Source: Lateolabrax maculatus
Taxonomy: Eukaryota > Chordata > Actinopteri > Acropomatiformes > Lateolabracidae
Reading direction: 5' to 3'
Assembly: GCA_031216445.1 (NCBI GenBank)
Contig: CM062213.1
Coordinates: forward strand, 11,781,501 to 11,845,500
Length of the DNA: 64,000 bases
Shown: positions 33,101-47,200 of the stretch, one piece after another
Layout of the letters: each line of letters starts with the position of its first letter
How positions within the stretch are numbered: the first letter of the stretch is position 1
Notes under the pieces: model-generated
Seen by the model: only the letters and a program-made list of their open reading frames with translations
What the model was told of the DNA's origin: nothing
The model's database searches: none
Program-made: the position numbers and the translations under genes

Positions 33101-35817
33101 TCAACCCCTAACCATGATAGGGCACCCTCTTGAAATTGTTAGTTGTTTTAAATACTTAAGAACTCAGATAGCCACCTTCATTTTACAGATAACAAAGATT
33201 GTGTTTTTTTTTAAAGCTATGCAGAGGTTATACGTACTCAAGAAGGTTCATGACTTTGGAATGAGCCAGAGTATTCTTGAAATGGTGTACAAGAATCTGG
33301 TTGAAAGCATTCTGTCTTTTAAAATGGTCGCATGGTACAGACAGAAACTGTCAAGCGAGGTAAAATCATAGGGAAACCACAGATGCAATGTTTTTTACTA
33401 TTGTCTTATTTGTAACCCATGTTGATTGTGGTGAAGCCACATCGTGGACAATAAAGTTTCTAACCTAAAACCTTCCTGGAGTCTCTGCTGGTTGCCTGGC
33501 AACCTCATGATGATGATGATGGTGATGACAAGACTCAAGGAACTGACTACTTGCAAACTTTCCAAAATGTCAAACAATGTGTCTGTAAAACTCTAAAAAT
33601 ATTGTCAAAGAATTGAGAAGCTTGATCAGATACATAATGGACCAACAAGAAAACTATGGTTGTGTAAACTTTAAAATAAAATTTTAAAAGTTATTTTGGT
33701 ATAAAATGAATCATGAATTGCGTGCCCTTTTTCTCACCTCAAAGTATTCAGAATGATATTTTGGTGGCTACTTAGGGGAGAATCTGACTTACTTTCCAGA
33801 CAAAAAAATTAGTCCATGCCTTAGCCAGAAACACATTAAGAGAAGTGAAATTGCGGGCTGTCTTTGTGAGGCTGACATCAAATGACGGCACTAACTTCAT
33901 CTCCAAGATTTCCTCCAGCTGTTTTCTGCGCTCTTGTCTCATGTTGGTGAGGTGGCCATCCCTCTCCTGCAGGGACTGCTGTGTGGAGGACAGACGCTGC
34001 TTGGTAGAATCCAGCTCCTGCCTTGTCCTTTCCAACGTGTTCATCAGCTCCTCCAACTGAAAGACAATGGGCATTATATGGGAACACAAACCATATATAA
34101 ATGAGGGACATAGACATAGACATGTATGATACTCAACTGTATGATAATTTTGGAGGATTTAGTTTGTGGTGCTGTTGAATTATACATTATACAGAGAGGT
34201 GTTTCTGTTATTTAGCCTACCTTCACTGATATAAATGGGATGAACAAAATAATAGAAACACCTGTCAGTACAACGCAATGCAGTAGGTGTACCTAATAAA
34301 CTGGCAACTTAGTGTATTTCTCAAGAGTAAATCTGCACCTTTAAGTGGTGGCCACCGTCGATGGAGCTGTCCTTACGAAGGTCTTGTCCTAAGCCTTTCT
34401 TGTCCCCTTGTGGTCCCAGTTTGATGTTTGGACCCTTTTTAGTCTGCTCTTTGCCTCCTTGTCTGCAAAACCACATACATTTAAGAGCATTTCCATGCCA
34501 ATCATATTTCTGAATCCCATTCTGTAGTTACTGTACCTATCTATTAAAAAATGCAAGAAGAATCAGGCAATAGTATTATATAAAAAGTAAGTTGTGTGAG
34601 TAGCAAACAATATACTGTATACCCATATAACACAACAAAATACATAAAACACATACAAGTAGAACAAGTATAGCATAATGGACAATCATGTCAGGCGCAT
34701 TTTGAAGGAATCCTGTTTCAAAATGGTACCATCATGAGATCCCCAGGACAGCAACAAGACATGAGCATCACAGATGAATTGATAGCTTCATGTTAACATG
34801 AGATTGCTGAGATGACCCACAGGTTAAAGCACCAGAGTTAGGATGGATACAGGTAGAGATAGGTGCGCAACTGGGAGAGGGACATTACTTACCTGGGAGC
34901 TAAACTGCAGATGGGGAAAGGAAAAGATAGAAGAGCAGGGGATGACGAGGTAAGTGGAGGTAACATTGGAAGCAGGAGACGACGAGAGAACACAAAGAAA
35001 AAAGTAAAATAGACATTAGAACCAGAACATAAAGACAAAAACAACCACTAGAAAACAATACAGAGGTCCCAGAGGAGATCACAGTGTTTTCATTGTCAAA
35101 CAACATTGGAGATTACAGAGGCACCTGTGACAGGCGCTGCTCTGCAGCCTAACACAGCTAATGCAGGATGCACCTTCTCTGAAAACAGGGAACTATGTGC
35201 ATCTGCTGCCAAGCCTGGGAGTGGCAGACATGCAGTCAGACAGGCAAAAATCAGCCGGGCAAAAGAAGAGGGGAGGGCTGAACAAAAGGAGGGGAAGCCA
35301 ACAGTGGTTTGACCAAGAGGAGTGAGCTGGTGAGAGAATCAGTTATGGATGCAGAGTAGTTCAGACAGAAGAGACCCGACTGAACTGACACACTTCCAGA
35401 CCAAGGGTTCAGTCCAAGCCCTACATACTACAGCACCTCACTTACTGAGCGCGTGTAGAACTGGAGCACAGCAGCTCTATTCATGCAGGCCACTAGGCTG
35501 ATCATTTCCTTTAGTATCTGTTAGATCAAGCTAGGCAGGGCGGGTGGGGCAGGTTAGGAGGGACAGCAGGGACTGGGAAAGATCACTAGAAAAGAGAGGG
35601 GCTGTCGTGTGATGTTACGGGGACGATTTGACGGCGCGAGGGTGACTGAGAGTTACAGAGGGGGAGGGTGACGTAGGGTGAGGTGGGCAGATGGGTGGAT
35701 GGAATGAGCAAGGGAAGCGTGCTCATGGCAGGAGGAGCTCTCAGCTCTGAGAACAGAAAGTCCGTACATAAGCTACAACAAACAGCCAACACCGCATAAA
35801 GACACAAAAAAGTGTGT

Positions 35818-35860
<43 letters not shown>

Positions 35861-38800
35861 TGCAAGTGTGTTAGTGTGCATATATCGATATTCCAACAAA
35901 GGACACTGAGGGACAAAAAGTACAGTATAGTCAACTAAAATTGATGAAAGAAGCAAAAGCAGTTGGGAAAATCACACCAAGTTCTACATACTCTGAAGAC
36001 TGCTAACAATGCGGTGTATAGTGTAGTTCTTACAGTATTAGTTTGTATTAATTATCTATATACAACTGCAAATATTGATTGGGCCTTGTTACAGCTGTGA
36101 TGATTTCACAGTGTAAATTGTGAAATTAGTTTGCTAGTGTGCTGAATCCTTGGTGTGATTTTAAAAAAAATTGTTTTATATTTAACTTTCACCATGCATC
36201 ATTACAGAAACAGGCCACAAGATGAATAGTGTGAAGTAACGTCTACTGTTCAGGGAAACAAACGAATAGCACAGAATATATGACCACTTAGACATATATT
36301 GCAAAATTATGATCTGAAGTTTCGTACCCCCGAGCTGGTTGAGGTACAAACCTCAAACTTTAAGGTTTGAACTTCATAATGCCTTTTATTCTATCATAAG
36401 TGCAGCGATATGCTGGTTGCCACATGAAGTTTGAAAAAATAAACATGCAGCATAAACTCTCTCACAGACACACTCTCACACAGACTAATCAAAAACCATT
36501 CATGGCACATACACATACAGTTAACCACTAAACAAACGTGCATGCTAAAGAAATGAAAGCAAACATGAATCCAGGGATCTTTGTATCATGTGTACGGGTA
36601 CAGCAATAACACCACAGACTGAAAACACAGCCCGTCACGCTGATACAAAGATCTGTGAATGCTTTAGACAGCAGGCAGATCCAGGCACACAGGTGAGACC
36701 ATATGCAGTTGCAGCAGTCACAGTCGAAGACTTTAACCACGCAGCCGAGCTGAAGTGCCAGGGCAGAGCACTCACTTTCCCAGGAAATCCCACACCATGC
36801 CCCCTATCTGCTGGGGAGCAGCGGACACAGAAGGGAGCGGGTCAGGGGGAGCTCTGCCACCGGGACGAGGGGTGGGGCGAGGGGCAGAGGGAGGGGGGCT
36901 GGTGTCAGGGGGGCACAACAGAGAAAGAGTTGTGTGTGAGATGGAAAAGAGATTTAAAAAAAACAGAATCGGATTTGAGAAAGAAAACAAGGAGGTTCGA
37001 GGCCGAGGTTAAACGAGATCAATGGCAGAGGGTAAAGGGAGGGACAAGTGAGCGTGAAGTGGAGGACAGACAGGGGAACGGGACAGAAAAAAGTGGGTAA
37101 AGATGGTAAAAAAAAGGACAAGAACACTCAATTAATTAAACACCACTAACAAATTAGCATGACACTGAAACCAAATGGCCCCTTTCACTAGCTGGGAAGG
37201 AAAAATATAACTGGTTTTAACACTTAGTGGCGGGACTGGGACTCTAGAAGTGGCTGGGGAGAAGGGCTGTCATTGGCAGACAGTGCTCATGTCTGGTTCT
37301 CACGCACACCAACCACTCTCAATCTCATCAGTTCAGATTCCTCTCCATGTGAATGACGATGGTCTCCTCCATCAATCAAACCAAAGCCAAAAGATGCTTC
37401 CAGTGCGGAGACTCTCGACCACGTACCGCACTGAGAGGTAAGCCAAGAGGTGATGAGGCCACCAGCTTTATTTATGTGGTCCATTAACTGAAATCAGTTT
37501 GACTTTTTCCATTAAGGGGGTGACTGAGCTGCACTTTTAGCTCTAATATCACATCTTACATAGTGTGACAACTTTTACAGAGAGCCTTCTGTTGTATCTC
37601 AACATGCAGCTGCAACTATTGTCCATTGAAAGGTGTATTTCTGATTATTATTAGTGTTATACAAGACCAAGACTGGATCCAGTGCAGTACACTGTGCTGA
37701 CACACCCTCATGATGTCACACTAACGCACATAACATACATATAAAACGCGAAAAGGACTTCACATGTATATATAGGCACGTGGAAGTTCACTTAAAACAT
37801 GAAGAACATAGTACAGGGCACTTTAAATTTGGCAAAGCACAAGTGCTATTTGAATTGTGACTGTTGAAATTCCAGGGGGAGAATGAACTGTACATAGCCT
37901 CATGGCACAAACAGTAACATACTGTATTGTGTATGACAATAACATTAGTGAGTTCACCCAAATTCCAAAATAACATTTTGTCTGGAGGTGAATGGGATTT
38001 GTTCTATGATGCTCAGAGAAAGGCAAAAATCTCAGAGACCAAATTTCAAAAGTTCAGCACCAAGAATAAGTGAGAAAAAATTTTTTTATGTAATTTTGTT
38101 GAACTGACCTTTAAAAAACATCACATTTTTGATCTAGCTCTTCTTTTTATCATATATGGATATATAACACTGGGAATAAGAGAAACGGTGGAGTGAATAT
38201 ACATATACAATTGTGCTTCTTTTTTTTGGTTATTTTTTCTTTTCTGTGGGGGTCTCTCTCTTTGTTGTATCTTGTTTTGTTGTATATATTTTATGTTTGT
38301 ATTATTGTATCTCTTGGTCGAGAGCTGTGGGTTTAGGGATATTATGTATATGCAGAAAAAACAGTCAACAGAGTGATAACAACAGCTCTTGTTCTATCAA
38401 GTTTAAATGGACTTATTGTAACTTGCTTTGGACAAAAGTGTCTTAATGTAAATTAATATAATGTATATACATTTACATACATATACATATACACATACAT
38501 ATATACAATATACAATATACTCATTATTTCTATGTAACTATGACAATAGTGGACAAAATATACTGTTAGGGTAAACTGAAGGGTAAGATGTCTTTGAATA
38601 CTTTAACTAACTTGTCTAGTTAATTACCTCTCCAACTCAGCGATCTTCTTGTCCTTGTCATTCTTTTCAGTCTCCACCTCTCGCAAGATGTCCAGGAGTC
38701 TCTCCACCTCCGTCTGAGACTTGTTGGCCTCGTCCTTGTAGTAGCTCACCTCCTTCTCCAGCAGCTTCACTCGGTCCACGTACTCTGGGTTCCCTCTGGG

Positions 38801-41800
38801 GCCGGACTGCTGCTCTACCTCATGGGCTTTCTGCATCCACACGCCACAGAAAGACACAGACAAACATGCACACGCCCGAAAATACACTCAGTTAACATTA
38901 TAATGTCAACACAACCATGCAGAACAGCACAGAATGTTTAACTGCCCATGGAAGAGAGATGCATACAGTACATTGCAGTCCATCAGTGTCTTATTTAAAC
39001 TACTCCTCTTGCTCTCTTGCTCTCTCGCTCTCCCTCTTTCTATCTCTCTCTCTCACTCTCTCTCTCTCTTACTGAATGAATAAAGCGGAGTGAAATGTTG
39101 TGGACAAGGGCATCATTACTGGTGCTGGCTCATTAGCTTTAACAGAGCTATTATTTAGCTCCATTTAACAGCCCTCTGAGACTTCCAGTCACTCTGCACA
39201 CTTGGTGAGTATGCAGAATACAGGACTGTGTATGTGTGTGTTTGTGTTTCTTGTGTTTGAACCGCACTTTAACAAGCAAAAAATAGTAACAAATCAATGG
39301 CAGAAAATGCTCAATCAATTGTGTCTCATTGGTTGTTTCTCACAAACTAGTCTGGTCATATGGACTAATATCGCCATTATTGCACCAGTTTGGAACTCTC
39401 CATGAAGTACATTACAGTCGTACACATCACCCTCGAGATAGTTTGCAGCCACACATGTCAACACAGGTCGCAGAAGTGCAAGAGATATACAGAGCCAGAG
39501 AGCATCCACCAAAAACACTGCAGTGATCTCCAACCACGGCTAATACCTCAGCTGCCCGCACCACACTGAGACGAAAGAAAAGCGTGGCAACACTGACAGT
39601 GACAACATGCAACAAGGTTGACCATTTCATGCAAACCCAACGAAGCTGCACAGTCTTTGTGATTGTCAGTCAAAAGAATGGAGAAACAGAAGCAACAGGG
39701 ACCAAGAAAATCTGTCGGCTAACAGCAACTTTCATATTTTAAGCATGAGGAGCGATGTAAGGATTTAACTTGTAGGAGGTTTTTCCTCAATTGTTCATTT
39801 TCATCATTATTCAAATTATAACTTTTGAGATTTACAAGTCAATGTGAAAGTATATTAAAAATACTTTGACAAAACCTTTATTGGACATACAAATTAGGCT
39901 CCATACAGCCTATGTGTTTAAATGTGGATTTTGATGTGAGCTTTACGCTAAATATGGGGTTATTGATGTGTTTGAGGATTGTAAGAACTCTTTCCATTTC
40001 CATTTCCATTATTTTATTGTGATAAAATAATGCTTTCTGTATTGGCATATCCTCTGTTTTTGGGATATATTGTATTTGTTAATCAAAGTATCATGAAAAA
40101 TGAACTACTTCAGGATAATTAAATTAACCTATTTTGAACCTGCGATTTTAGAAAAACACAAAAATGTGTTTCAGTGATACGAGTGATAAAATATCAAATG
40201 TTGGTATCAGCTGTAAAAATCAGTGCATCCCTCGAAATAATTTTAAGCTTGACTTGGACATTTACTGGAAACCTAAAAAACAAAGAATTTAATTCTGTAA
40301 AAGACAAAAAAATCCTGCATTATTTCTTTGTCCTCTTAAAAAATTCATTAACAACTGAAAAGGACATAGGTGTCAAAAGATATGAGGAAACCAGAAGTTA
40401 ACCCCAGGGCATGTCCTTTGACTTTCATTACATACAGTATCTGAGTGACCGAAAACGTAGCCTTAACTTTAAATTCTTGCATTGGACATCAGTGTGCAGA
40501 GCCTTTTTGAAGATATGAATATATATATTGTATATTGTATAATTCCAACTGACCAAATAAATTGAACTTTAAATACTGTATATGTAGCACTAATTTCACC
40601 GCACGTGTCACAAGCACAAACAGTTGCAGAATGAGTACGCTGCACAGGACTCTGATTGCAGTATAAAGCTCGTTATATCAGTACAGTGCCATGATCAACA
40701 TGCATCTGGGTGGGTCGGTGGGTGAAAGCAGAACCTGTGCTGGAGGCTGGCATGATCACCATCTAGCATGTTTAAAAGAAGTTATCAGTGTCCTCATGCT
40801 TTCAATATGTGCCTTGGAGCGCTCAAGAGAGGGACTTACAGGATTGTTCATGTGACTGAATAGCTGCTCAGCTTGCTACATTGCAAACGGAGGGGTTGGA
40901 GAAGGGAGTGGGACGGAGTGGAGGGGGAAACCCGGGAGAGTAAGTGTTAGGATTTAGTTTGAGCCAGAGGAGAGAACAGCAGGATCAGACATGTTACAAT
41001 ACATGTTTGACAGAGCAGTAACATAGTCTCAGTACAACACATGTTGTTACAGGTTAAGGGCAACACATCACGGACAAATGCAGAGGAACAGACACGGGGG
41101 TAGTTTGTGGATTATGGAGTTGGAGGAGGCAGAGGGGGTTATTTAATGAACTGTCTGCTCCCTGCAGCGGCCTAACAAAGCAGTGTAGCCTGTTGCAGGA
41201 GAGAAAGCGTGATGGTAGCCATTTTCCTAATTAACTGTGTTTTATATAAAGCAGGTTGACGTTTCTGGTTCCGTCCAGATTACAGTAATACTTATAGAAC
41301 TTTGCTTTTTTCAAGCAACAAATTACTTTAATGAAGGATTATGGGTTTACACAGTTTTCATGTACAAGCAGTGAAAAAATACCAAACCCGTATTTAACCA
41401 AACTAATAATAATGGATAATTCACTATTTGTGACATCTATAACTTCTTAATAGTCTCCATTCAAGTGGTCCCTGGACTCACAGTGAGCTAATTCCTGTCT
41501 TCCCAGTGGACACAGCTTTCTTATCTACAGTTCAGTGCAATAAACAAGGGCCATTTCTACAGTCTCCATTCAGGGCAGAGAACTCTCCACAGTTTGTGTT
41601 TGTAGTTTTCAGATGTAGATCGTGTGATACAATCAAAAGCTCCAGAACAGCTACTACGTGGACTTTGTAGTAAGATTATAATGCCCACAACTGTAAATTT
41701 GAATGAACATGTATTTGCAATGATAGACTGCTGTGGTATCATGTTAGCTTTACTGAACTGTGGGTATGTCAATTTTTAACCGCAACAAAAATATTGATAG

Positions 41801-44205
41801 AATGATAGAGACTTGACTCAAGTCTAACAAAAAGGAGGGATGACTGTGAAAATGAAATATGCCTGTGTTGAGTACGATATATAATAAAGATAAAAATGTA
41901 TATAAATTAAAATTCTAAATAATTTAATGTGTTTGAGGTTTGTAGGTACTTAAGCTAATTATTATACGTAAAAAAGCTTTTTTGAATTGTGCTGACACTA
42001 AAATAAACTATACATTTAAATACAAAATAAAGATCTAGGTTCAAAATTAGTAATTACCTGTTTCATTAAATAAAATAAAAAAGAGCTGATCAGAGTGATT
42101 TTGCACTATGAGATGCAAACCTACCTTCTGCAACTGCGTCTCCAACTTACTACACTCCTCTTTTTTCTGCTCAATGGCGATCTCCAGCGACTTGAGCTTT
42201 GAATCCTTCTTGAGGCCAGAAGATGCCAAGGATGAAGCATGTTCCTTCAGATCGATGAGACTGGACTGCAGGTGGACAGACAGCACAGACAGTTAGCACG
42301 GGTTCAAACCAGGAGGTCTAACTAGGCCAGAGTGCCAGCATAAATGCCATATAAGGGCCTACTGAAAGAAGAGGGACAATATATACGCTGTGCAGCACAG
42401 CGGAGTAGAGATACATAAAGGCACAGCATGCGTAATAATATGCAGTAATGTGGACACACCCTTACACAATAAAGAAAGTCTCTTGCTCCTTGAATACTCA
42501 CTGACCTCTTTATCTGTTAATTCTATCTGCAGGCTGTTGACCTTCTCCTTCAGATCCTTGTTCTCCTTCTTATAGGATTCCACTTCTTCCAGACGTTCTC
42601 TGTCTTCCCTTTCTCTTTGGTCTTTTAAACGCTCTATAATCCTCTCCTAACACACACACCCACAAAAACAGAATTAAAAGAATTACACATAAGAATGATC
42701 TAAGGGCCAACTTAGGAGTTTAAAAAGTCTTCGCTGAGTGTGAGCTATAAGACACATTCATCAAGCGACTTAATTGTACTTATAGCAAAGTGTGAGACTA
42801 AGCTTTAAGAGCATCTCTCAAGGGAAACCTTTAGAATTTTTTTTATAAACAAAGAGCTTACGTTTTGAATGGGAGTAAACGTGAAGGATTATTACTTTTA
42901 TCTTTAACTTTAAAGAAAAGTTTGGGAAATATTCTTACTGATTTTTTTGCAGAGAGTTAGGCGAGTAAATTGATACTAATCATGTCTGTACACAAGCATG
43001 AACCTCCAGAAGCCAGCTTACTTCGCTTAGCCTACAGCTGACATGTCTCTGTCTAAAGGTAAAAATAAATTACCCTGCCAGCACCTCTACAGCTCACTTA
43101 TTACATCATATCCCGTTTGAAGTAATGTAAAAATGGGGGGTTATGTGCCGGACTATTTCTTGTCCGGGAGAAGTAACTTCCTGGAGTCTCTACTGGTTGC
43201 CTGGCTGCTGGCTGTAGCTTCATATTTACCGTAGAGGCATGAGAGTTGTATCAATCTTCTCATCTAACTCTCAGCAAGAAAGCGAAAAGTGTATTTCCCA
43301 AAATGTTGAACTTTCCTTTACGTCCAAAGTTTCAATTTTAGCAGTTTCATAAATACAGACCCTGAAATCAAACCTAATTCATGTCAGTGGGATAGAAATT
43401 TACTGTATGCTCTCGTTAAAATGAGTGTAAAATGGTTAATAGTCATTGCATCCATCCTAATGCTTCAGTGCTGTGCCATACCTTCTCTGACAGTGCCTCC
43501 TCCAGGGTGGCCAGGGCAGTGTCTGTGTTACTGGAGTCGGTCTGCAGAGACTTGACCCTGTCCTTCAGGTTCCCCAGCTGCTTGTCTTTGTCCCGCAGTT
43601 GCTCCTGCAGATTCTCAATCTGGGGGAGGATATTGGGAGGATGGTGGTGGCATAGGAGAGAAAAAAAAAAAAAAAAAAGCAGAGAAACAGAGGTAAACAG
43701 CATAATCTCCAAACCGGAGCAGTATTTAAAGTTGGTGTAATAGCTGGACTTGGAGATTACAAAAGTCTTTGAAGATTAATACCCTCTACAGACAACGTCA
43801 TGTTCACAGTTTGAAATGTGCTTGGGCTTTACAAGGAAGCATTTTCCCATTTGCTGAAATACATCAAAACTGCCAGACTTTTAAGAATAGTTTGAGAAGT
43901 AGAATAAAGAGCAGAACGGAATATAAAACAAGCTGCCATCGGTGAGCAAATACGAATTGTGCATTGAGACTAATGTAAAAACTAACTTAGACAGTAAAAT
44001 ATGAGACACTGATCCAATATACTATCTTATATGATTAACACAACAGAGAAACAAAACCAAATAACCACATCAGAAGAAAACAAAGATTTAGAAATTACAA
44101 GAAATGACAAAAGAGAGACATAAAAGTGGACAGATGAGGGAGAGCAAAGGGAATGGGTGAGCAGGTGAGGGTGAGAGAGGGAGTAACACTCTGTGAGTAT
44201 TTATG

Positions 44206-44254
<49 letters not shown>

Positions 44255-47200
44255 AGCCAGTGAGGTAAAAATATCTTGCTTGTCTTTCTATGGACACTTT
44301 CCCCCTGAGAGCAACAAAGACTCTCTCACTCTTAATGGAGAGAGTAACCACTCTGCTTTGTATTTTCACAGAGTGAAAGTCCAGGACACAAATATCTGAC
44401 AAAACAACTTGCTCCCTTCATCATTCATTTCAAATTACATAGACTTCCATCTACTTTATATAGTTTGGTGTAACCAATAAATAATGTAACAATAACTCAG
44501 ACAGTAGTTGCTAAATAGTTTGGATATTTTTTCCAACATTTTCCTCAGGTTGTATTCCCATCTTCCAAACTTAAATCTCTTTTTTGTGCCTTCATGTGTC
44601 CTTTAAACAATGAGGTTTTCCTCAATGCTGATTCTCACCTTCTTCTGCAGGACATTGATCTTCCTTTCTTTGACCTCTAGCATGTCCTTCATGTCCCTGA
44701 TTTCTCCGGCAAGAGTGCCCTTCTCCTCCGTCAGGTCCTGCAGCTGCTTGGTTTTCTTGTTCAGGAAGGACTCTTTCTCCTCCAGACGCAGACGTAAAGC
44801 ATCCACCTGAAGCACAACACATTCAAAAACATACGCAGTAAGTCCAAGTACTGTAGTGAGCCTTCTTAAAATTAAATAATTCTATATTATATGGACTTGA
44901 CAGTAATTGAGTAAAAAGTTTTATAGGAGTTATTAGACACACAAAATCCACTACTGGTGGTAATTGTGGTTATAGCTTTTACGTATTTACTCGTCTTAAC
45001 AATTATCTCTATGCAATTGCAAAAAAACACGAGTGCTGAGCGAGAATGTATTAGTGGCGGCGGTGATCTTAAGTTAGTACATTACAGTAACCGTGACAGT
45101 TATTTATTTATTTGTGCAGCTTTTTGATGTTTTTTTCCTGAGTATTAGATGTGCTGTGACAGTACACTGCGTATTACCATTTCTTTGGAGTTGCCCTGAG
45201 TCACAGTTCAGTTAGTTTGAAGTCCCAAAGTAAATAAAGTGCTGATATGATTTGCAGTAATAAGCCTCAGGCCCGGGGCAAGCCTATTATTTGCTCAGTT
45301 TGGCTCAGAGAATGAAAATGTTTGTGAGGCAGTGTATTGTTAGGTTGATTTACTGTATGTGTACCAACAAATTAAGGGTTTTTCCTTACCTCTGTTTGCA
45401 GGATGGCAGCACGTTGCTCCTTGGCAGTGAGAGACTCTTTGAGCACCTCGATATGCTGTTTGCAGTCTGAGTTTTGGTTGTTGAGGGTCTCTAGTTTTGT
45501 CTGCAGAGCCAGCAGCTCTGACTCCTTCTTTGACAGCTCCTGCTTCAGCTGGTCAATCTACACACGTGTGAAATAGACAACGAGTACAACCAATTACATG
45601 AGCAATGTAATGTTTGACCGTGTGTGTGTGTGTGTGATAGACAGAAAGAGTGAGAAACATATTTTTACTGAACAGTGAGCTAGTCAGTACAGCTTTTGCA
45701 CTATTTTCATCAACATGCTGTTCTCTCTCATTAAAAATGCATTTGGGACGGACTCCCCTGCATTCATCATATATTATACATCATCTCTATTCATGATTGA
45801 TGAAAAAAGGTCTAAAAATAGAATAACAAAACTGTGGCTGGTCTGCGCCTGGTCAACTAGTATGAGGAGCAGTGTGTAAACAGTGAGTCGAAGCTCCGGA
45901 AAGATATATGAGCCCCAGCGAGCGGCAGACACACACCTTGACACGATTACGGGTTTCAGGTAGCTATGCTGGTGTCTTTACAGTGTAAAGCTCTACTGTA
46001 ACTACTGACACACAGCAGCAAGTTTTCATGTCGCCATGGAGCGTGGGCTGATAGAAACACCGGTCTGAAAACTAAAGCAGGTGAAGTCGGTTTAACAAAA
46101 ACTAATCTATCACTCTGACTTTGTGGGAAGGCGTACACTTCAGTCTTTGAACATAATGTACGTCAAAATTGTCTGTTGGCAGCAGAATAATAAAGAAACG
46201 AGCTTTTATAACTAATAAAGGAGGAAAAGTATTGTATTATGCCAACACATGCACTTGCTGATTTAGCCTTTTTTTGTATTCTCGCCACTGAGCTCCTCCC
46301 AAAAAACAGCAGAGAAGCATCTCTCTGAGAGTTGCCAACAGGACACTTTGCTGATGACACTAAATGCTAAAGCAGCTAATTTACCCATCGGCTTCATTCA
46401 GTATTTTTTCCTCTCTGCAAAGATCTATCTGTACCCCGAATAACGCAATCGTGTTTGTTTTTTCAGCCATATTTTTCACAGGATCTCTTTTTCTACATGC
46501 GCATGCATAGTGCAGACGGTATCTACCTTGGTCTTCATAAACTTAGAGTGGTTCTTGTAGACCTCCATCTGTTTTATCTCCTCCTCTCTGTCCTCTGTGT
46601 TCAGTAAGCCGTTCGCCTTCAGCATTTGGATCTCATCCTCCAGATCTCGAATGTTGCGCTCCAGAGAGGCAATTTTGGTGTCCTGCACACAAACATGCAG
46701 AGGAGACACACCTCAAAACCCTGACTGGCATGTCCACAAGTTCCATGCTGCAAATCAACCTGAACTAGAGACAAGCGTCCAGGACAGATAGAAAGACTGA
46801 CAGCAACAAAAAATACAGAGAGGCTAAAAGACAGAGAGAGTGAGAAAGAAACAGATACAGCAAGATAAAGAGAGAGTGGAAGAAGCGCTTCGGTGTGGCT
46901 GAGAGTAACTGCAGTATCTGTCGGTGATATCAGAAGCTTTCTACCCAGCTCCTTGCAGCAGCTCAGAGGATTAATCACCATTGGGAAATATTGAGCACAC
47001 ATCCAGCACGGAGAGATCAGCCAGGAACAGAGAGAAACGTGTGCAGAGGGAAAGAAGAAAAAGTAACAAGCTGTAGCTTTTGCCGTAGTTGCTTGCAGAT
47101 CAATGCAGAATCCAGTCTCTGGACTGCGACTGTGAGTGCAGCTTTAGCTTCACGGCTTTTTAAATAAATAATACAACGTCTTTAAGATTAGCCATGGTCC

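Noticed and set aside
36588..37100. 170-codon plus-strand frame rich in Gly/Arg/Glu
   Set aside because: Purine-rich low-complexity DNA; the minus strand offers a better explanation (pyrimidine tract of a candidate exon).
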